DNA of 64,000 nucleotides from Methanobacteriota archaeon (lineage in GTDB: Archaea; Thermoplasmatota; E2; DHVEG-1): assembly GCA_026394495.1 (NCBI GenBank), contig JAPKYE010000025.1:1-64000 (forward strand), written 5' to 3'. How positions within the stretch are numbered: the first letter of the stretch is position 1; the number at the start of each line of letters is the position of its first letter. The notes under the pieces are model-generated. The model was given only the letters and a program-made list of their open reading frames with translations. It was not told the DNA's origin and searched no databases. The translations under genes and the position numbers were made by a program. Positions 16,715 to 23,413 of this stretch are shown here, piece by piece.

Positions 16715-17263
16715 GTGAGTTTGTCGAAAAAATCAAAACAGCGAAGTAAAACATTTTTAAAATCTAAAAATAAGAAACCGGTTTTTATGCCTATTGTGCG
16801 TGAACCAAAAAAAGATATGTTGGCCATCGCCGCTGGTGCTGGCCTCGGTGTAGTCCTACCAACTGTTCTGAAGAAATATTATGATGTACCAGTTCCGGTG
16901 ATTGGACAGTACATACCTGCGCCATGGAACAGAACCAGTGTGTTCATACCGGTTGTTGCAGGTGGTGGAAGTTTAGCCGCATCTTTTTTTGCGCCGAAAG
17001 GAACTGTTCAGAGTTTTCTGTTCGTGTTCGGAATAACATCGTTGATAGCTGGTGTCATCTCTGCGCTTCTGCCGTCGGCATCATCTGCGCCACGAGCTGC
17101 GATGCCTGTTCGCCGGTCTTTCGCACCTCCAACGGTGCTAAAAGCCGGTTGTGGCTGCAAACAGGGCGCTGTTAATTCGACTTTCCAAGGTTCACCAGTA
17201 AAAACATTTCTCAACGGTGTAGAAAGTGTGACTTTTCACTCTGACCAAGTAATTCTTGCATAA
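16715..17263 (+). CDS. hypothetical membrane protein of the integrated element
   Basis: A 182-residue protein with a very basic head (KKSKQRSKTFLKSKNKK) and three hydrophobic segments: near residues 35-52 (LAIAAGAGLGVVLPTVL), 75-93 (SVFIPVVAGGGSLAASFF) and 100-118 (FLFVFGITSLIAGVISALL). The C-terminal 60 residues are Ala/Pro/Ser-rich with a GCGC motif. No family is recognised. It is the only clear membrane protein of the element and is a candidate structural (virion) or host-surface protein. GTG at 16715 or TTG at 16721 may be the start; TTG has the better spacing (8 bases) from AGGTGA. Confidence 0.55.
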   Translation: MSLSKKSKQRSKTFLKSKNKKPVFMPIVREPKKDMLAIAAGAGLGVVLPTVLKKYYDVPVPVIGQYIPAPWNRTSVFIPVVAGGGSLAASFFAPKGTVQSFLFVFGITSLIAGVISALLPSASSAPRAAMPVRRSFAPPTVLKAGCGCKQGAVNSTFQGSPVKTFLNGVESVTFHSDQVILA

Positions 17264-17307
17264 TCAGTCACAAGTGCCGTAACAACAAAAACAACAACCA
17301 TCGCTAA

Positions 17308-17420
17308 GGGCGGTGCGATACTTCACCGTTTGCACCGCCCAAGCATTCCTATTCCAAGATTGAAAGGAAAGAAAGACCTTTTGGGAGAAGACCGTACTCC
17401 CTTCTCTCAAATTTTCTTTC
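17308..17420 (+). ncRNA. strongly structured noncoding segment, candidate small RNA or 5' leader
   Basis: Three perfect or near-perfect stems occur in 113 bases. GGGCGGTGC (17308-17316) pairs with GCACCGCCC (17332-17340). GAAAGAAA (17367-17374) pairs with TTTCTTTC (17413-17420). Nested inside, TTGGGAGAAG (17381-17390) pairs with CTTCTCTCAA (17401-17410) with one G-T. The segment lies between the membrane protein and a winged-helix gene and has no open frame. It may be an RNA, a leader that controls the downstream gene, or a terminator plus origin. Confidence 0.45.
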
Positions 17421-17434
17421 TCAGAGGTGTTTAA

Positions 17435-17632
17435 ATGGTCGACGACGAAATTAAAAAATCTGTTTGTGATTTTATATCCTCGAAGAAATTTTTTACTACA
17501 CGACGGATTTCGCGTGATTTAAATATCCCTGTTCACACCGTGAGTACAATTTTGCGTGTTCTTAATGCAGAGGGAAGAATTGAAGTCTACAATCGACGAA
17601 CCTGGAAGACCATCAAAGAGCCGCTGATATGA
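17435..17632 (+). CDS. small winged-helix DNA-binding protein
   Basis: A 65-residue protein that is essentially one winged helix: helix KKSVCDFISSK, turn, TTRRISRDLNIP, recognition helix VHTVSTILRVLNAEGR and a wing IEVYNRRTWK. It most resembles small plasmid or virus regulators of the MarR/GntR-like fold. AGAGGTG lies nine bases before the ATG, directly after the structured segment. Stop and next start overlap (ATGA). Confidence 0.7.
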   Translation: MVDDEIKKSVCDFISSKKFFTTRRISRDLNIPVHTVSTILRVLNAEGRIEVYNRRTWKTIKEPLI

Positions 17633-17853
17633 CGACGACCAGCCAGATGATGCAAATGTTCATTGACCTGCATTTTATCCACCAGGAAGCGAGAGATATT
17701 CTCACGAAACTATCTGAGACTGGCGATATTGTTCCGTTTCTAGCTAGCAAGTCCTATCTGTGGGAAGTTCTAGGCTTTTTGAGCAAGCATCGTCTCGCGC
17801 TCGATGACGGTGCGGCCCTCTACACGATGGTCAAAGAACATCTGACACCATAG
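17629..17853 (+). CDS. small hypothetical protein, last gene of the element
   Basis: A 74-residue helical protein (MQMFIDLHFIHQEARDILTKL, HRLALDDGAALYTMVKEHL within it) with no recognised family. It is coupled to the winged-helix gene by a four-base overlap. After it the element continues for 190 bases to attR without a gene, holding only the second palindromic 14-mer and A/T-rich DNA. Confidence 0.5.
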   Translation: MTTTSQMMQMFIDLHFIHQEARDILTKLSETGDIVPFLASKSYLWEVLGFLSKHRLALDDGAALYTMVKEHLTP

Positions 17854-17859
17854 AGATTA

Positions 17860-17873
17860 CGTGAGTCACGTAG
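17860..17873. repeat. 14-bp palindromic motif, copy 2
   Basis: Identical to the 14-mer at 16557-16570 (core CGTGA-G-TCACG). It stands seven bases after the stop of the last gene of the element. It could be a binding site for one of the element's regulators or for the integrase. Confidence 0.6.
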
Positions 17874-18030
17874 TCACTGATAGTTAACTCACATATATAA
17901 TTCTAATAAAGAAAACTGGATAAAACCGTGTTAATCGTTGTTCGCTAATAGTATATAAATGTATCATTTTCTGAGATTTCCACCTGATTTCAGCTGTTTT
18001 TTAGGTTAGTAAACTATAGTTTTTTACTAC

Positions 18031-18046
18031 ATCCCTTCGGCGGCTT
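18031..18046. repeat. attR: 16-bp direct repeat of the tRNA-Thr 3' end
   Basis: ATCCCTTCGGCGGCTT, identical to 9859-9874. The following TTTCTTTT is probably the original terminator of tRNA-Thr displaced by integration. No further tRNA sequence is present here. Confidence 0.85.
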
Positions 18047-18150
18047 TCTTTTATATGGTATAAAACAGGGTAAACAAGCCGCATATTCATTATTTTTATT
18101 AATAGAAAATATATTATAGTACAAATATATTTCAGTATTGGAGGTACAAA

Positions 18151-19182
18151 GTGGAGTTTGTACCAGTCCGTGGTGAACAACAGATGCAGATGCAGGTATC
18201 CTGTCCAACATGCACGGCAATAACCGTGATCAAAAAAGGAAAACAAACAACAAAAAACAATGTTATCCAACGGTACCAGTGCACCCTATGCAACACAACC
18301 TTTATCTCGAGAGGATTTCCTCATAAAACATACCGTGCACAAGTCATCATCGACGCACTCATTACATATAATCGTGGATACACCCTAAAAGAAACCCAAA
18401 CCATCATCAACAAAAAATACAAGACACATACGTCCACAAGCACGATACAACGATGGATCCACGAACAATCGGATACCTGCACCTACTCCCGTTTACGCCC
18501 CGTTCTTTCCAACACATATAGCCCGGAATCAATCATCGTCTCCAAACATTTCACCTACAACGGACTCGCCTACAATTTTAAATACCATCGCGGCAAAAAC
18601 GAAATTCTCGGCAGTCTTTTTCCCACTCTTGCCACCTACATACAACGATTTGAAAACGGCTGCCCCTCTTTTTTCTCTGAAATAGAACACCGATGCTCCA
18701 CCCAAAAACTCCCCATAACGATACAAAAAAAGGAGGATACAAACATTGTCAACAAACTCACAGCACTCGCACTCAGCAGCTCTCATACACCAGCGGCACG
18801 ACATGCCCACGTTGAAACATTTCTCCTCTTAAATGATCATGCCACCGTTGCCGTCGAAGTCCCAGTCTGGTTCTGGGAAAAACAGCCAGGATTTGGTATC
18901 GCAGGACACATCGACATCATCCAGATTCGAGATGGATGCGTATATATTCTCGACTACAAACCAGATGCAGCAAAACAAAATAACCAAACCGTTGCCTCAC
19001 AACTCTACCTCTATGCCCGAGGTCTTTCATTTCGCACAAACATTCCCCTTGAACAGATGCGATGTGCATATTTTGACGAAAAAACATACCTTGAATTTTC
19101 ACCAGAAGAAGCAATCGTTTCCTACCCACAAAAGACAACAGGATACAGCAACAAAAATAATGACACAACAGGTATGAAATAA
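18151..19182 (+). CDS. zinc-ribbon/HTH protein fused to PD-(D/E)XK nuclease
   Basis: A 343-residue chimera. Residues 18-55 form a transposase-like (InsA-type) zinc ribbon, CPTC near residue 18 and CTLC near residue 44. Residues 60-110 are a helix-turn-helix (YTLKETQTIINKKY, TSTSTIQRWIHEQ). The C-terminal half has a RecB/Cas4-like nuclease core, GHIDIIQ followed by YILDYKPDA near residues 255-275, where Asp and Asp-x-Lys are the metal and catalytic residues. Such proteins may bind and cut DNA in defence or element biology; the role is inferred. GTG start follows GGAGGTAC. It lies 105 bases outside attR. Confidence 0.7.
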   Translation: MEFVPVRGEQQMQMQVSCPTCTAITVIKKGKQTTKNNVIQRYQCTLCNTTFISRGFPHKTYRAQVIIDALITYNRGYTLKETQTIINKKYKTHTSTSTIQRWIHEQSDTCTYSRLRPVLSNTYSPESIIVSKHFTYNGLAYNFKYHRGKNEILGSLFPTLATYIQRFENGCPSFFSEIEHRCSTQKLPITIQKKEDTNIVNKLTALALSSSHTPAARHAHVETFLLLNDHATVAVEVPVWFWEKQPGFGIAGHIDIIQIRDGCVYILDYKPDAAKQNNQTVASQLYLYARGLSFRTNIPLEQMRCAYFDEKTYLEFSPEEAIVSYPQKTTGYSNKNNDTTGMK

Positions 19183-19239
19183 AAAAATATGACGATACAC
19201 CCCATCTGATGAACCCGAGATGACCGAAAGACTTATTAA

Positions 19240-19255
19240 GTTATAACGTTATAAC
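19240..19255 (+). promoter_or_regulatory. vapBC operator/promoter
   Basis: Two abutting copies of the self-complementary octamer GTTATAAC form a 16-bp block. The direct repeat ATTAAG flanks it on both sides. It ends 7 bases before the vapB ATG and probably overlaps the promoter, so binding of VapB would block initiation. Confidence 0.5.
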
Positions 19256-19262
19256 ATTAAGT

Positions 19263-19484
19263 ATGGTGGAAGTATTTGAAGCAAGACTACGAAAAATAGG
19301 AAACTCACTTGGCATTCTTGTTCCTTCTAACATCATCGAAGGACTCGGTTTTCACAAAGGAGATGTCATCCACGTCGCCATTCCGCCATCAGGAACCATA
19401 AAAAGAAACGAAATACTTCTAGAATTAACAGGTATTGACAAAAAGAAAACCTCTTTTAAAAGAGAAAAAGAGGATCGATACTGA
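19263..19484 (+). CDS. AbrB/SpoVT-type antitoxin (VapB)
   Basis: A 73-residue protein of the swapped-hairpin AbrB fold: EARLRKIGNSLGILVPSNIIEG followed by FHKGDVIHVAIPP (described in two parts). It should bind its own promoter and neutralise the PIN toxin through its charged C-terminus (KKKTSFKREKEDRY). The stop overlaps the toxin start (TGATG), which gives coupled translation. It is a complete and normal-length member of the family. Confidence 0.85.
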   Translation: MVEVFEARLRKIGNSLGILVPSNIIEGLGFHKGDVIHVAIPPSGTIKRNEILLELTGIDKKKTSFKREKEDRY

Positions 19485-19894
19485 TGTTTTTAGACACATC
19501 AATCATCATTGAAATCTTCCGCAACGAAAAACAAACGAAAACATTCCAGGATATTTATAAATATATCAAAGAAGAACCACTTTTTATATCACTTGTCCAG
19601 ATAGGAGAACTCTCAGATTGGTGCTTGAAAAATCAAATAGACCCAGAAAAACGCATCAACAAACTAAAACAGATTCTAAACGTGATACCACTGAATGAAA
19701 AAATATGCTATGATGCTGCTCAAATAAAATATACTATGCGTAAAAAAGGCGTAGAAAAATTTGGTCTTCTTGATGCAATTATCCTTGCAAGCGCACGATC
19801 AATCAATCAAAAATTATTAACTATGGACAATGATTTCAGAACACTCCACGATGCAATAGTTTTACGGTTAAGAAAAAAGAGGTTTACTTCGTAA
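19484..19894 (+). CDS. PIN-domain ribonuclease toxin (VapC)
   Basis: A 136-residue PIN domain that would cleave tRNA or other RNA when free of VapB. The four acidic metal ligands are visible: MFLDTSIIIE at the start, IGELSDW near residue 42, FGLLDAIILASA near residue 97 and TMDNDF near residue 118. Length is normal. It is the only one of the three toxins in 19.2-25.7 kb that is not obviously broken. Confidence 0.88.
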   Translation: MFLDTSIIIEIFRNEKQTKTFQDIYKYIKEEPLFISLVQIGELSDWCLKNQIDPEKRINKLKQILNVIPLNEKICYDAAQIKYTMRKKGVEKFGLLDAIILASARSINQKLLTMDNDFRTLHDAIVLRLRKKRFTS

Positions 19895-19913
19895 AAAATA
19901 ATAATTGTTTTTT

Positions 19914-20262
19914 TTAATAATGAAAACGCCGCTCGTATTTCTTATGAGGTAACCACTCAAGAATAATCGTGAGAATAACAACATCATCTGCTTTTACAGA
20001 ATATAACAATCTCCAACCTGATGGTAAATCATATTTCCACAAATTATCAATCCCATATTTTTTCACATATTCCACAGGAATGAGTCGTTTCGGGATGAAA
20101 ATACCACAGGTATATTTCTCTTTGATGTCATCAAAAAACCCGATTGAGCTAAATATAGAGCTGTTTGTCTTCAGTAGTTGTCGTCTTGAGTTTTTCATAC
20201 GCATTCTTAATATGTTTATCCGCAAAGACAACTTTTACCGTTCGACGATCAGCTGTATTCAT
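19914..20262 (-). pseudogene. RelE/ParE-type toxin gene broken by a frameshift
   Basis: The first part reads from ATG at 20262 (NTADRRTVKVVFADKHIK, then EDKQLYI) and runs into a stop at about 20157. The second part is in another frame (SIGFFDDIKEKYT, IPKRLIPVEYVKKYG, YDLPSGWRLLYSV, ILEWLPHKKYERRFHY) and runs to 19914. Removing one T from the ATTTAGC run joins the two into one continuous protein ending in the RelE-like KYERRF motif. So this is a one-base insertion in a toxin that is otherwise complete. The paired upstream gene is intact. A sequencing error in the T run is the alternative. Confidence 0.75.
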
Positions 20263-20531
20263 GACACCCACAGATCTTTTCGTTTCAGATATTTACGCAC
20301 ACCCGCTGGATCCCAAATCCAGCCAACCTTTCCTCCACCATCAACCGCGATTTTATTAGATTCAAGAAGATAATCAAAGACGACACAAAATGTCTGATAC
20401 ATCATCTTTCTAGGAAGATGCTCCCAGAGTTTACGTTTTTTATATTCCCCTGAATTTTTTTGAACGAATTCCTCAACCATCAAAACCGTATCCAGTTGGG
20501 GATAATGTAAAATATCAGTCCTCTGCCGCAT
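20259..20531 (-). CDS. antitoxin-like partner of the RelE-type toxin
   Basis: A 90-residue protein beginning MRQRTDILHYPQLDTVLMVEE, a small archaeal family found next to RelE-like toxins. It has a winged-helix-like layout: helix in WEHLPRKMMYQTFCVVFDYLLES, then a hairpin KIAVDGGGKVGWIWDP. Its stop overlaps the toxin start by four bases (ATGA at 20259-20262). The promoter carries a palindrome (20538-20551). The antitoxin assignment rests on neighbourhood and size, not on a proven function. Confidence 0.65.
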   Translation of the reverse strand: MRQRTDILHYPQLDTVLMVEEFVQKNSGEYKKRKLWEHLPRKMMYQTFCVVFDYLLESNKIAVDGGGKVGWIWDPAGVRKYLKRKDLWVS

Positions 20532-20537
20532 ACTTGT

Positions 20538-20551
20538 TATATAATTATATA
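20538..20551 (-). promoter_or_regulatory. palindrome at the antitoxin promoter
   Basis: TATATAATTATATA is a perfect 14-bp dyad 6 bases upstream of the antitoxin ATG at 20531. A separate TATA box (ACTATAAATA on the minus strand, near 20565) lies further upstream. This fits an operator for autorepression. Confidence 0.45.
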
Positions 20552-20659
20552 CAACACAGTATTTATAGTTTACGCATACCAGGAGTTAAACAACAGTGAA
20601 TCGATAAAATTCATCAGAAAGCAACATAGGCTGTAAAAAGTCACAAAAACTGGAAACAA

Positions 20660-21010
20660 AAAGCAAAACAGTTGGGAAACCAAAAGTGACACCGATGAGA
20701 AATGAAAAGCGACACAAACGGGAAATGCTAGGCGACACAGATGGGAAATCAAAAGTGATACAGATGGGAATTTCCCAGGTGACACAGATGGGAAATATCT
20801 CTCGGAGAACACAGATTCAACGAAGGCAATTTTAGGTGCTACAGTTGGGAAATGGAAAAGTGATATGGTTGGGAAATGATTTACTCCTGGGAAATACAGG
20901 TCAATGAACCCTGCTTTTTACGGGTCAACGAAGGACTTTTCAGGTGACAGAGATGGGAATTAGCGGGTTTTCGAGAGGGAAATGCGAGGTATCGACTTGG
21001 GAAATACCAG
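20660..21010. repeat. block of about ten degenerate 23-bp direct repeats
   Basis: The unit is close to AAAAGTGACACAGATGGGAAAT, repeated head to tail near 20680-20790 and then with insertions to 21010. The most constant part is GATGGGAAAT. Unit length is 22-24 bases, not a multiple of three, so the repeating peptide seen on the minus strand is a by-product. There are no unique spacers. It sits between the antitoxin promoter and the pilin leader. It may be an array of protein-binding sites (iterons or an upstream activating region). Confidence 0.7.
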
Positions 21011-21086
21011 ATTATTGCGGGTTTTCCCTCTGCTTTTGTTTGTTTTATTTGTGTTACTATGTCAAAATGATATTTCCCACGCACAC

Positions 21087-21400
21087 CTATAAATACAAAA
21101 ACAAACAAAACAAACCATAGAAAACAACTACCAACCAATTGCACTCAAACAAAAACAACTACCAACCCCCCCCTAAAACAAAACAACAAAACAACAAAAA
21201 AACAAACAAGAGGCAAGCCCAGAAAACACACCCAAACCTAAGGCTGCGATGGGAACAGCCAAAAGGGAAACGTATTGACATTGAAAAAACAAACCATTTA
21301 AAAGGGTAAAAAAACCTTTTAAAAAAAATAACAAAACAAAAAACATAAAAAAAATAGAATAAGATAAACAGCCTAAAAGGCTAGGAGAGAATGGGTAAAC
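21087..21400 (+). promoter_or_regulatory. pilin promoter with long A/C-rich leader
   Basis: CCTATAAATA near 21089 is a good TATA box. From about 21095 to 21370 the plus strand is almost free of T-rich runs and poor in G, made of AAACAAAC and AACTACCAACC words. It then forms TTTAAAAGG-(loop)-CCTTTTAAA (about 21296-21325) and AGCCTAAAAGGCT just before the ribosome site AGGAGAG (21382-21388). No open frame is supported in it. An ATG at 21391 opens a 14-codon frame that overlaps the pilin start. Confidence 0.5.
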
Positions 21401-21880
21401 ATGAAAGCAAACCAAAAAATTATAGAGGCAGATGACCACGCAGTATCAGCAGTCATAGGTGTAATCCTTATGGTTGCCATTACTGTAGCAATCGCAGCAA
21501 CCGTATATGTCTACGTCAGTGGAATGATCGGCGGAACAAAACAAACAACACCTAATGTAGCTTGCACAACAGATCCAACTGCAAATAAAATAACTGTTGC
21601 TACCGCAGATGCAGCTATAAAATGGAAGGATATAGTAATTACAACTGATAACGGGACTTTCGGTACTGGTGCTAGTGCCGCCTCTGTGAATTGGACAATT
21701 TATACTGGTGGTGGTATAAATGCTCAAACAAGTAACATAGCGATAACCGATGCTGCGATAGATGTTTCAGCAGGAGATTATATTTACCTCAACTGGGGAA
21801 CTCATACCGGTAATGTCAAAGTAACATTAGCATATACCCCTACAAACTCATTACTCGGTTCGTGGACAGTTAACGTCTAA
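21401..21880 (+). CDS. archaeal type IV pilin
   Basis: A 159-residue pilin. The N-terminus has the class III signal peptide (KANQKIIEADDHAVSAVIG) followed by the hydrophobic assembly helix (VILMVAITVAIAATVYVYVSGMI), as in the archaeal Pilin_N family. The rest is a Thr/Ala-rich beta-type head domain, likely exported and possibly glycosylated. It would be cleaved by the prepilin peptidase at 27375 and form adhesive pili. A second pilin follows 112 bases later. The ribosome site is nearer to an upstream overlapping ATG at 21391, so initiation may be coupled or regulated. Confidence 0.88.
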   Translation: MKANQKIIEADDHAVSAVIGVILMVAITVAIAATVYVYVSGMIGGTKQTTPNVACTTDPTANKITVATADAAIKWKDIVITTDNGTFGTGASAASVNWTIYTGGGINAQTSNIAITDAAIDVSAGDYIYLNWGTHTGNVKVTLAYTPTNSLLGSWTVNV

Positions 21881-21992
21881 GCACAATCTATCTTTTTTTT
21901 CTTTTATTTTTATATTTTTTTTCTCTTTCAAACAATACCCAGCAGATACACTTGCAACTTCATCGAAAATTAATGGAGGAGGTAAGATAAAT

Positions 21993-22406
21993 ATGAAAGT
22001 TGACAGAAATATAAAACAAAACGAACACGCTGTTTCAGCAGTCATCGGCGTCACACTCATGGTCGCAGTCACCATCGCAATGGGAGCTGTTGCCTATGCT
22101 TATTTTACAGGGATGATCGGTGGTAATCAAAAAGTAGCGACACCAGCTATTGCGTTTACAAAATCCGATTCAGAACATACAATCACCGTCTCAACAGCAG
22201 ACATAGGCGTTAATTGGGAAGATGTCAACATAACTTTTACCAACGGGATAAGCGCAGATTTTCTTGAGAAAACCGGTCCCCTTAGCGCAGGAAATACAAT
22301 AAATCTTGATACGGACCAATCTCTTACCGGAGAAGTAACTGTTGCATTTCGACATGTTCCTTCGAATTCACAGCTTGGAACGTACATATTCCAAAACGTC
22401 TCGTAA
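21993..22406 (+). CDS. archaeal type IV pilin, second gene
   Basis: A 137-residue paralogue of the preceding pilin with the same signal region (NIKQNEHAVSAVIGVTLM) and helix (VAVTIAMGAVAYAYFTGMIGG), then a different, shorter head domain ending in GTYIFQNVS. It has a strong ribosome site, GGAGGAGGT, 13 bases before the ATG. It may be a minor pilin or an alternative subunit. Downstream, 22407-23242 holds no convincing gene: it contains the intergenic repeat A, a patch of ATGTCC-type words near 22930-22995 and part repeat B. Confidence 0.87.
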   Translation: MKVDRNIKQNEHAVSAVIGVTLMVAVTIAMGAVAYAYFTGMIGGNQKVATPAIAFTKSDSEHTITVSTADIGVNWEDVNITFTNGISADFLEKTGPLSAGNTINLDTDQSLTGEVTVAFRHVPSNSQLGTYIFQNVS

Positions 22407-22505
22407 TAGCATAGTTATTAAATCATAAATTTTCTTACTATTTTTGGTTAGTTCACTGGGTACACGTTAAAAGACGTAACATAACCAGCTCTCTTTTCAT
22501 TTAAA

Positions 22506-22800
22506 CGTACCAGCGGTCTTGGCGATTCCTCGTTTACGGAAGCAACCAATATATTATATCATATTTGATATCATTCAAGATAGAAGCAGTACTATCTACT
22601 GGATAAATAAACCTGTTTTTTTTGGAACCACCGCCTCTAAGAACCTCTGATTTCAGCCCAGGATTCATACAAAAGAATCACCCCACCCTGAAATCACACC
22701 CTCAAGTTCATCCTGCTTTCCACCCCAGTGGGATAATCATCGAGGTTTTTGGATAAAGGAAGGATCCCTTTATACGAAGCGTGGCAGCGACCTGTGGTCA
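22506..22800 (+). repeat. intergenic repeat copy A
   Basis: Begins CGTACCAGCGGTCTTGG and runs through AGCAACC, hairpin ATTATATCA-TATT-TGATATCAT (22553-22574, one mismatch), hairpin AGATAG/CTATCT (22578-22597), oligo-T (22616-22623), and CCTCTGATTTCA to a second, degenerate core GCGTGGCAGCGACCTG near 22781. It matches copy D over most of its length. Confidence 0.75.
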
Positions 22801-22929
22801 GAACCATTTTTTCATCAGTTCTCCTGCTATTTGCTCACGGTATATAGGGAATCCTGAATCATTTTTGTTATTTTATCTCTTTGCGGCTTTACTGCGGCTT
22901 GTGCGCCTTTAATGCCCCTTTTGCCCCTT

Positions 22930-22995
22930 TGAATAGGTATGTCCAATACAAGTCCGAAATATGTCTGATATGTCCGATAAATGTCCGTTAAAATA
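22930..22995. repeat. short imperfect repeats of ATGTCCGATA type
   Basis: Five near-copies of an 9-11 base word (ATGTCCAAT, AAGTCCGAAAT, ATGTCTGAT, ATGTCCGATAA, ATGTCCGTTAA) lie in tandem, preceded by GCGGCTTTACTGCGGCTTG and CCCCTTTTGCCCCTTTG, which are also internally repetitive. No coding frame. Meaning unknown. Confidence 0.45.
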
Positions 22996-23010
22996 GTTCA
23001 TAAATCCGGC

Positions 23011-23140
23011 CTTTCATTCCTGTGGATAAACATCAAGGTTTTAGGATTAAAGGAAAGGATCCATTTCTGCGAAGCGCGGAAACGACCTGGAAAACAAATC
23101 ATTCACAGAAGAAACCAAGGATGATGCCGGTGGTTTCAGA
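23011..23140 (+). repeat. intergenic repeat copy B (right part only)
   Basis: Matches the right third of copy D: GGATAAACATCAAGGTTTT, AAAGGAAAGGATCC, core GCGAAGCGCGGAAACGACCTGG, then CATTCACAGAAGAAACCAAGGATGATG. The left part with the hairpins is absent. Confidence 0.7.
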
Positions 23141-23242
23141 GTAAAAAAAATAAAGAAATATGATTATCCTCGATAAGATCAACCACAACTTGCGAAAGCA
23201 AAAATATATAAGCTGTTATAGATATATTAAAATGTGGAAAAA

Positions 23243-23386
23243 ATGACAGATAAAAAACTTTTAACATTGATGGGCAAAAAATACGATTCAAAAACAGAAC
23301 CACTTCTAAGATACGGTGGAGAAATAAACAGCAAAGGAAGAATCGTCCGCGTAATAACAAAAAAAGAATATAACCAGTTAAAATAA
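23243..23386 (+). CDS. small hypothetical protein
   Basis: A 47-residue basic frame (TDKKLLTLMGKKYDSKTEPL, then GGEINSKGRIVRVITKKEY) following a TATA-like ATATATAAGC at about 23203. It is the first frame of a short operon with the DUF5678-like and aspartic-protease genes. No family recognised. The alternating strand pattern GRIVRVITKKEY looks genuine, but with this length the call is modest. Confidence 0.4.
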   Translation: MTDKKLLTLMGKKYDSKTEPLLRYGGEINSKGRIVRVITKKEYNQLK

Positions 23387-23413
23387 AAATGCAGAGCATA
23401 GAGGGTAAGAAAA

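Larger units (their letters stand above)
9859..18046. mobile_element. integrated genetic element (plasmid or provirus) of about 8.2 kb in tRNA-Thr
   Basis: Bounded by a 16-bp direct repeat (attL in tRNA-Thr, attR at 18031). It carries a full tyrosine integrase next to attL, a P-loop ATPase with replication-helicase traits, and a run of small genes with overlapping ATGA-type junctions. These encode zinc ribbons, a ribbon-helix-helix protein, winged-helix proteins and a membrane protein. No capsid, terminase or conjugation gene is recognisable. It is therefore either a small plasmid or a virus with unknown structural genes. The integrase gene lies whole outside the att core, so excision would not split it. 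Confidence 0.85.

Noticed and set aside
20570-20812. Minus-strand frame with repeating FPSVSLLISHLC-like peptide
   Set aside because: It is the translation of the 23-bp direct repeats, whose unit is not a multiple of three; there is no ribosome site and no family resemblance.
20660-21010. CRISPR array
   Set aside because: Units follow each other without unique spacers, are degenerate, and no cas gene is nearby.
20881-21439. Two hydrophobic minus-strand frames
   Set aside because: They are complements of the A/C-rich pilin leader and of the repeat block; the low-complexity Phe/Leu composition follows from the base bias.
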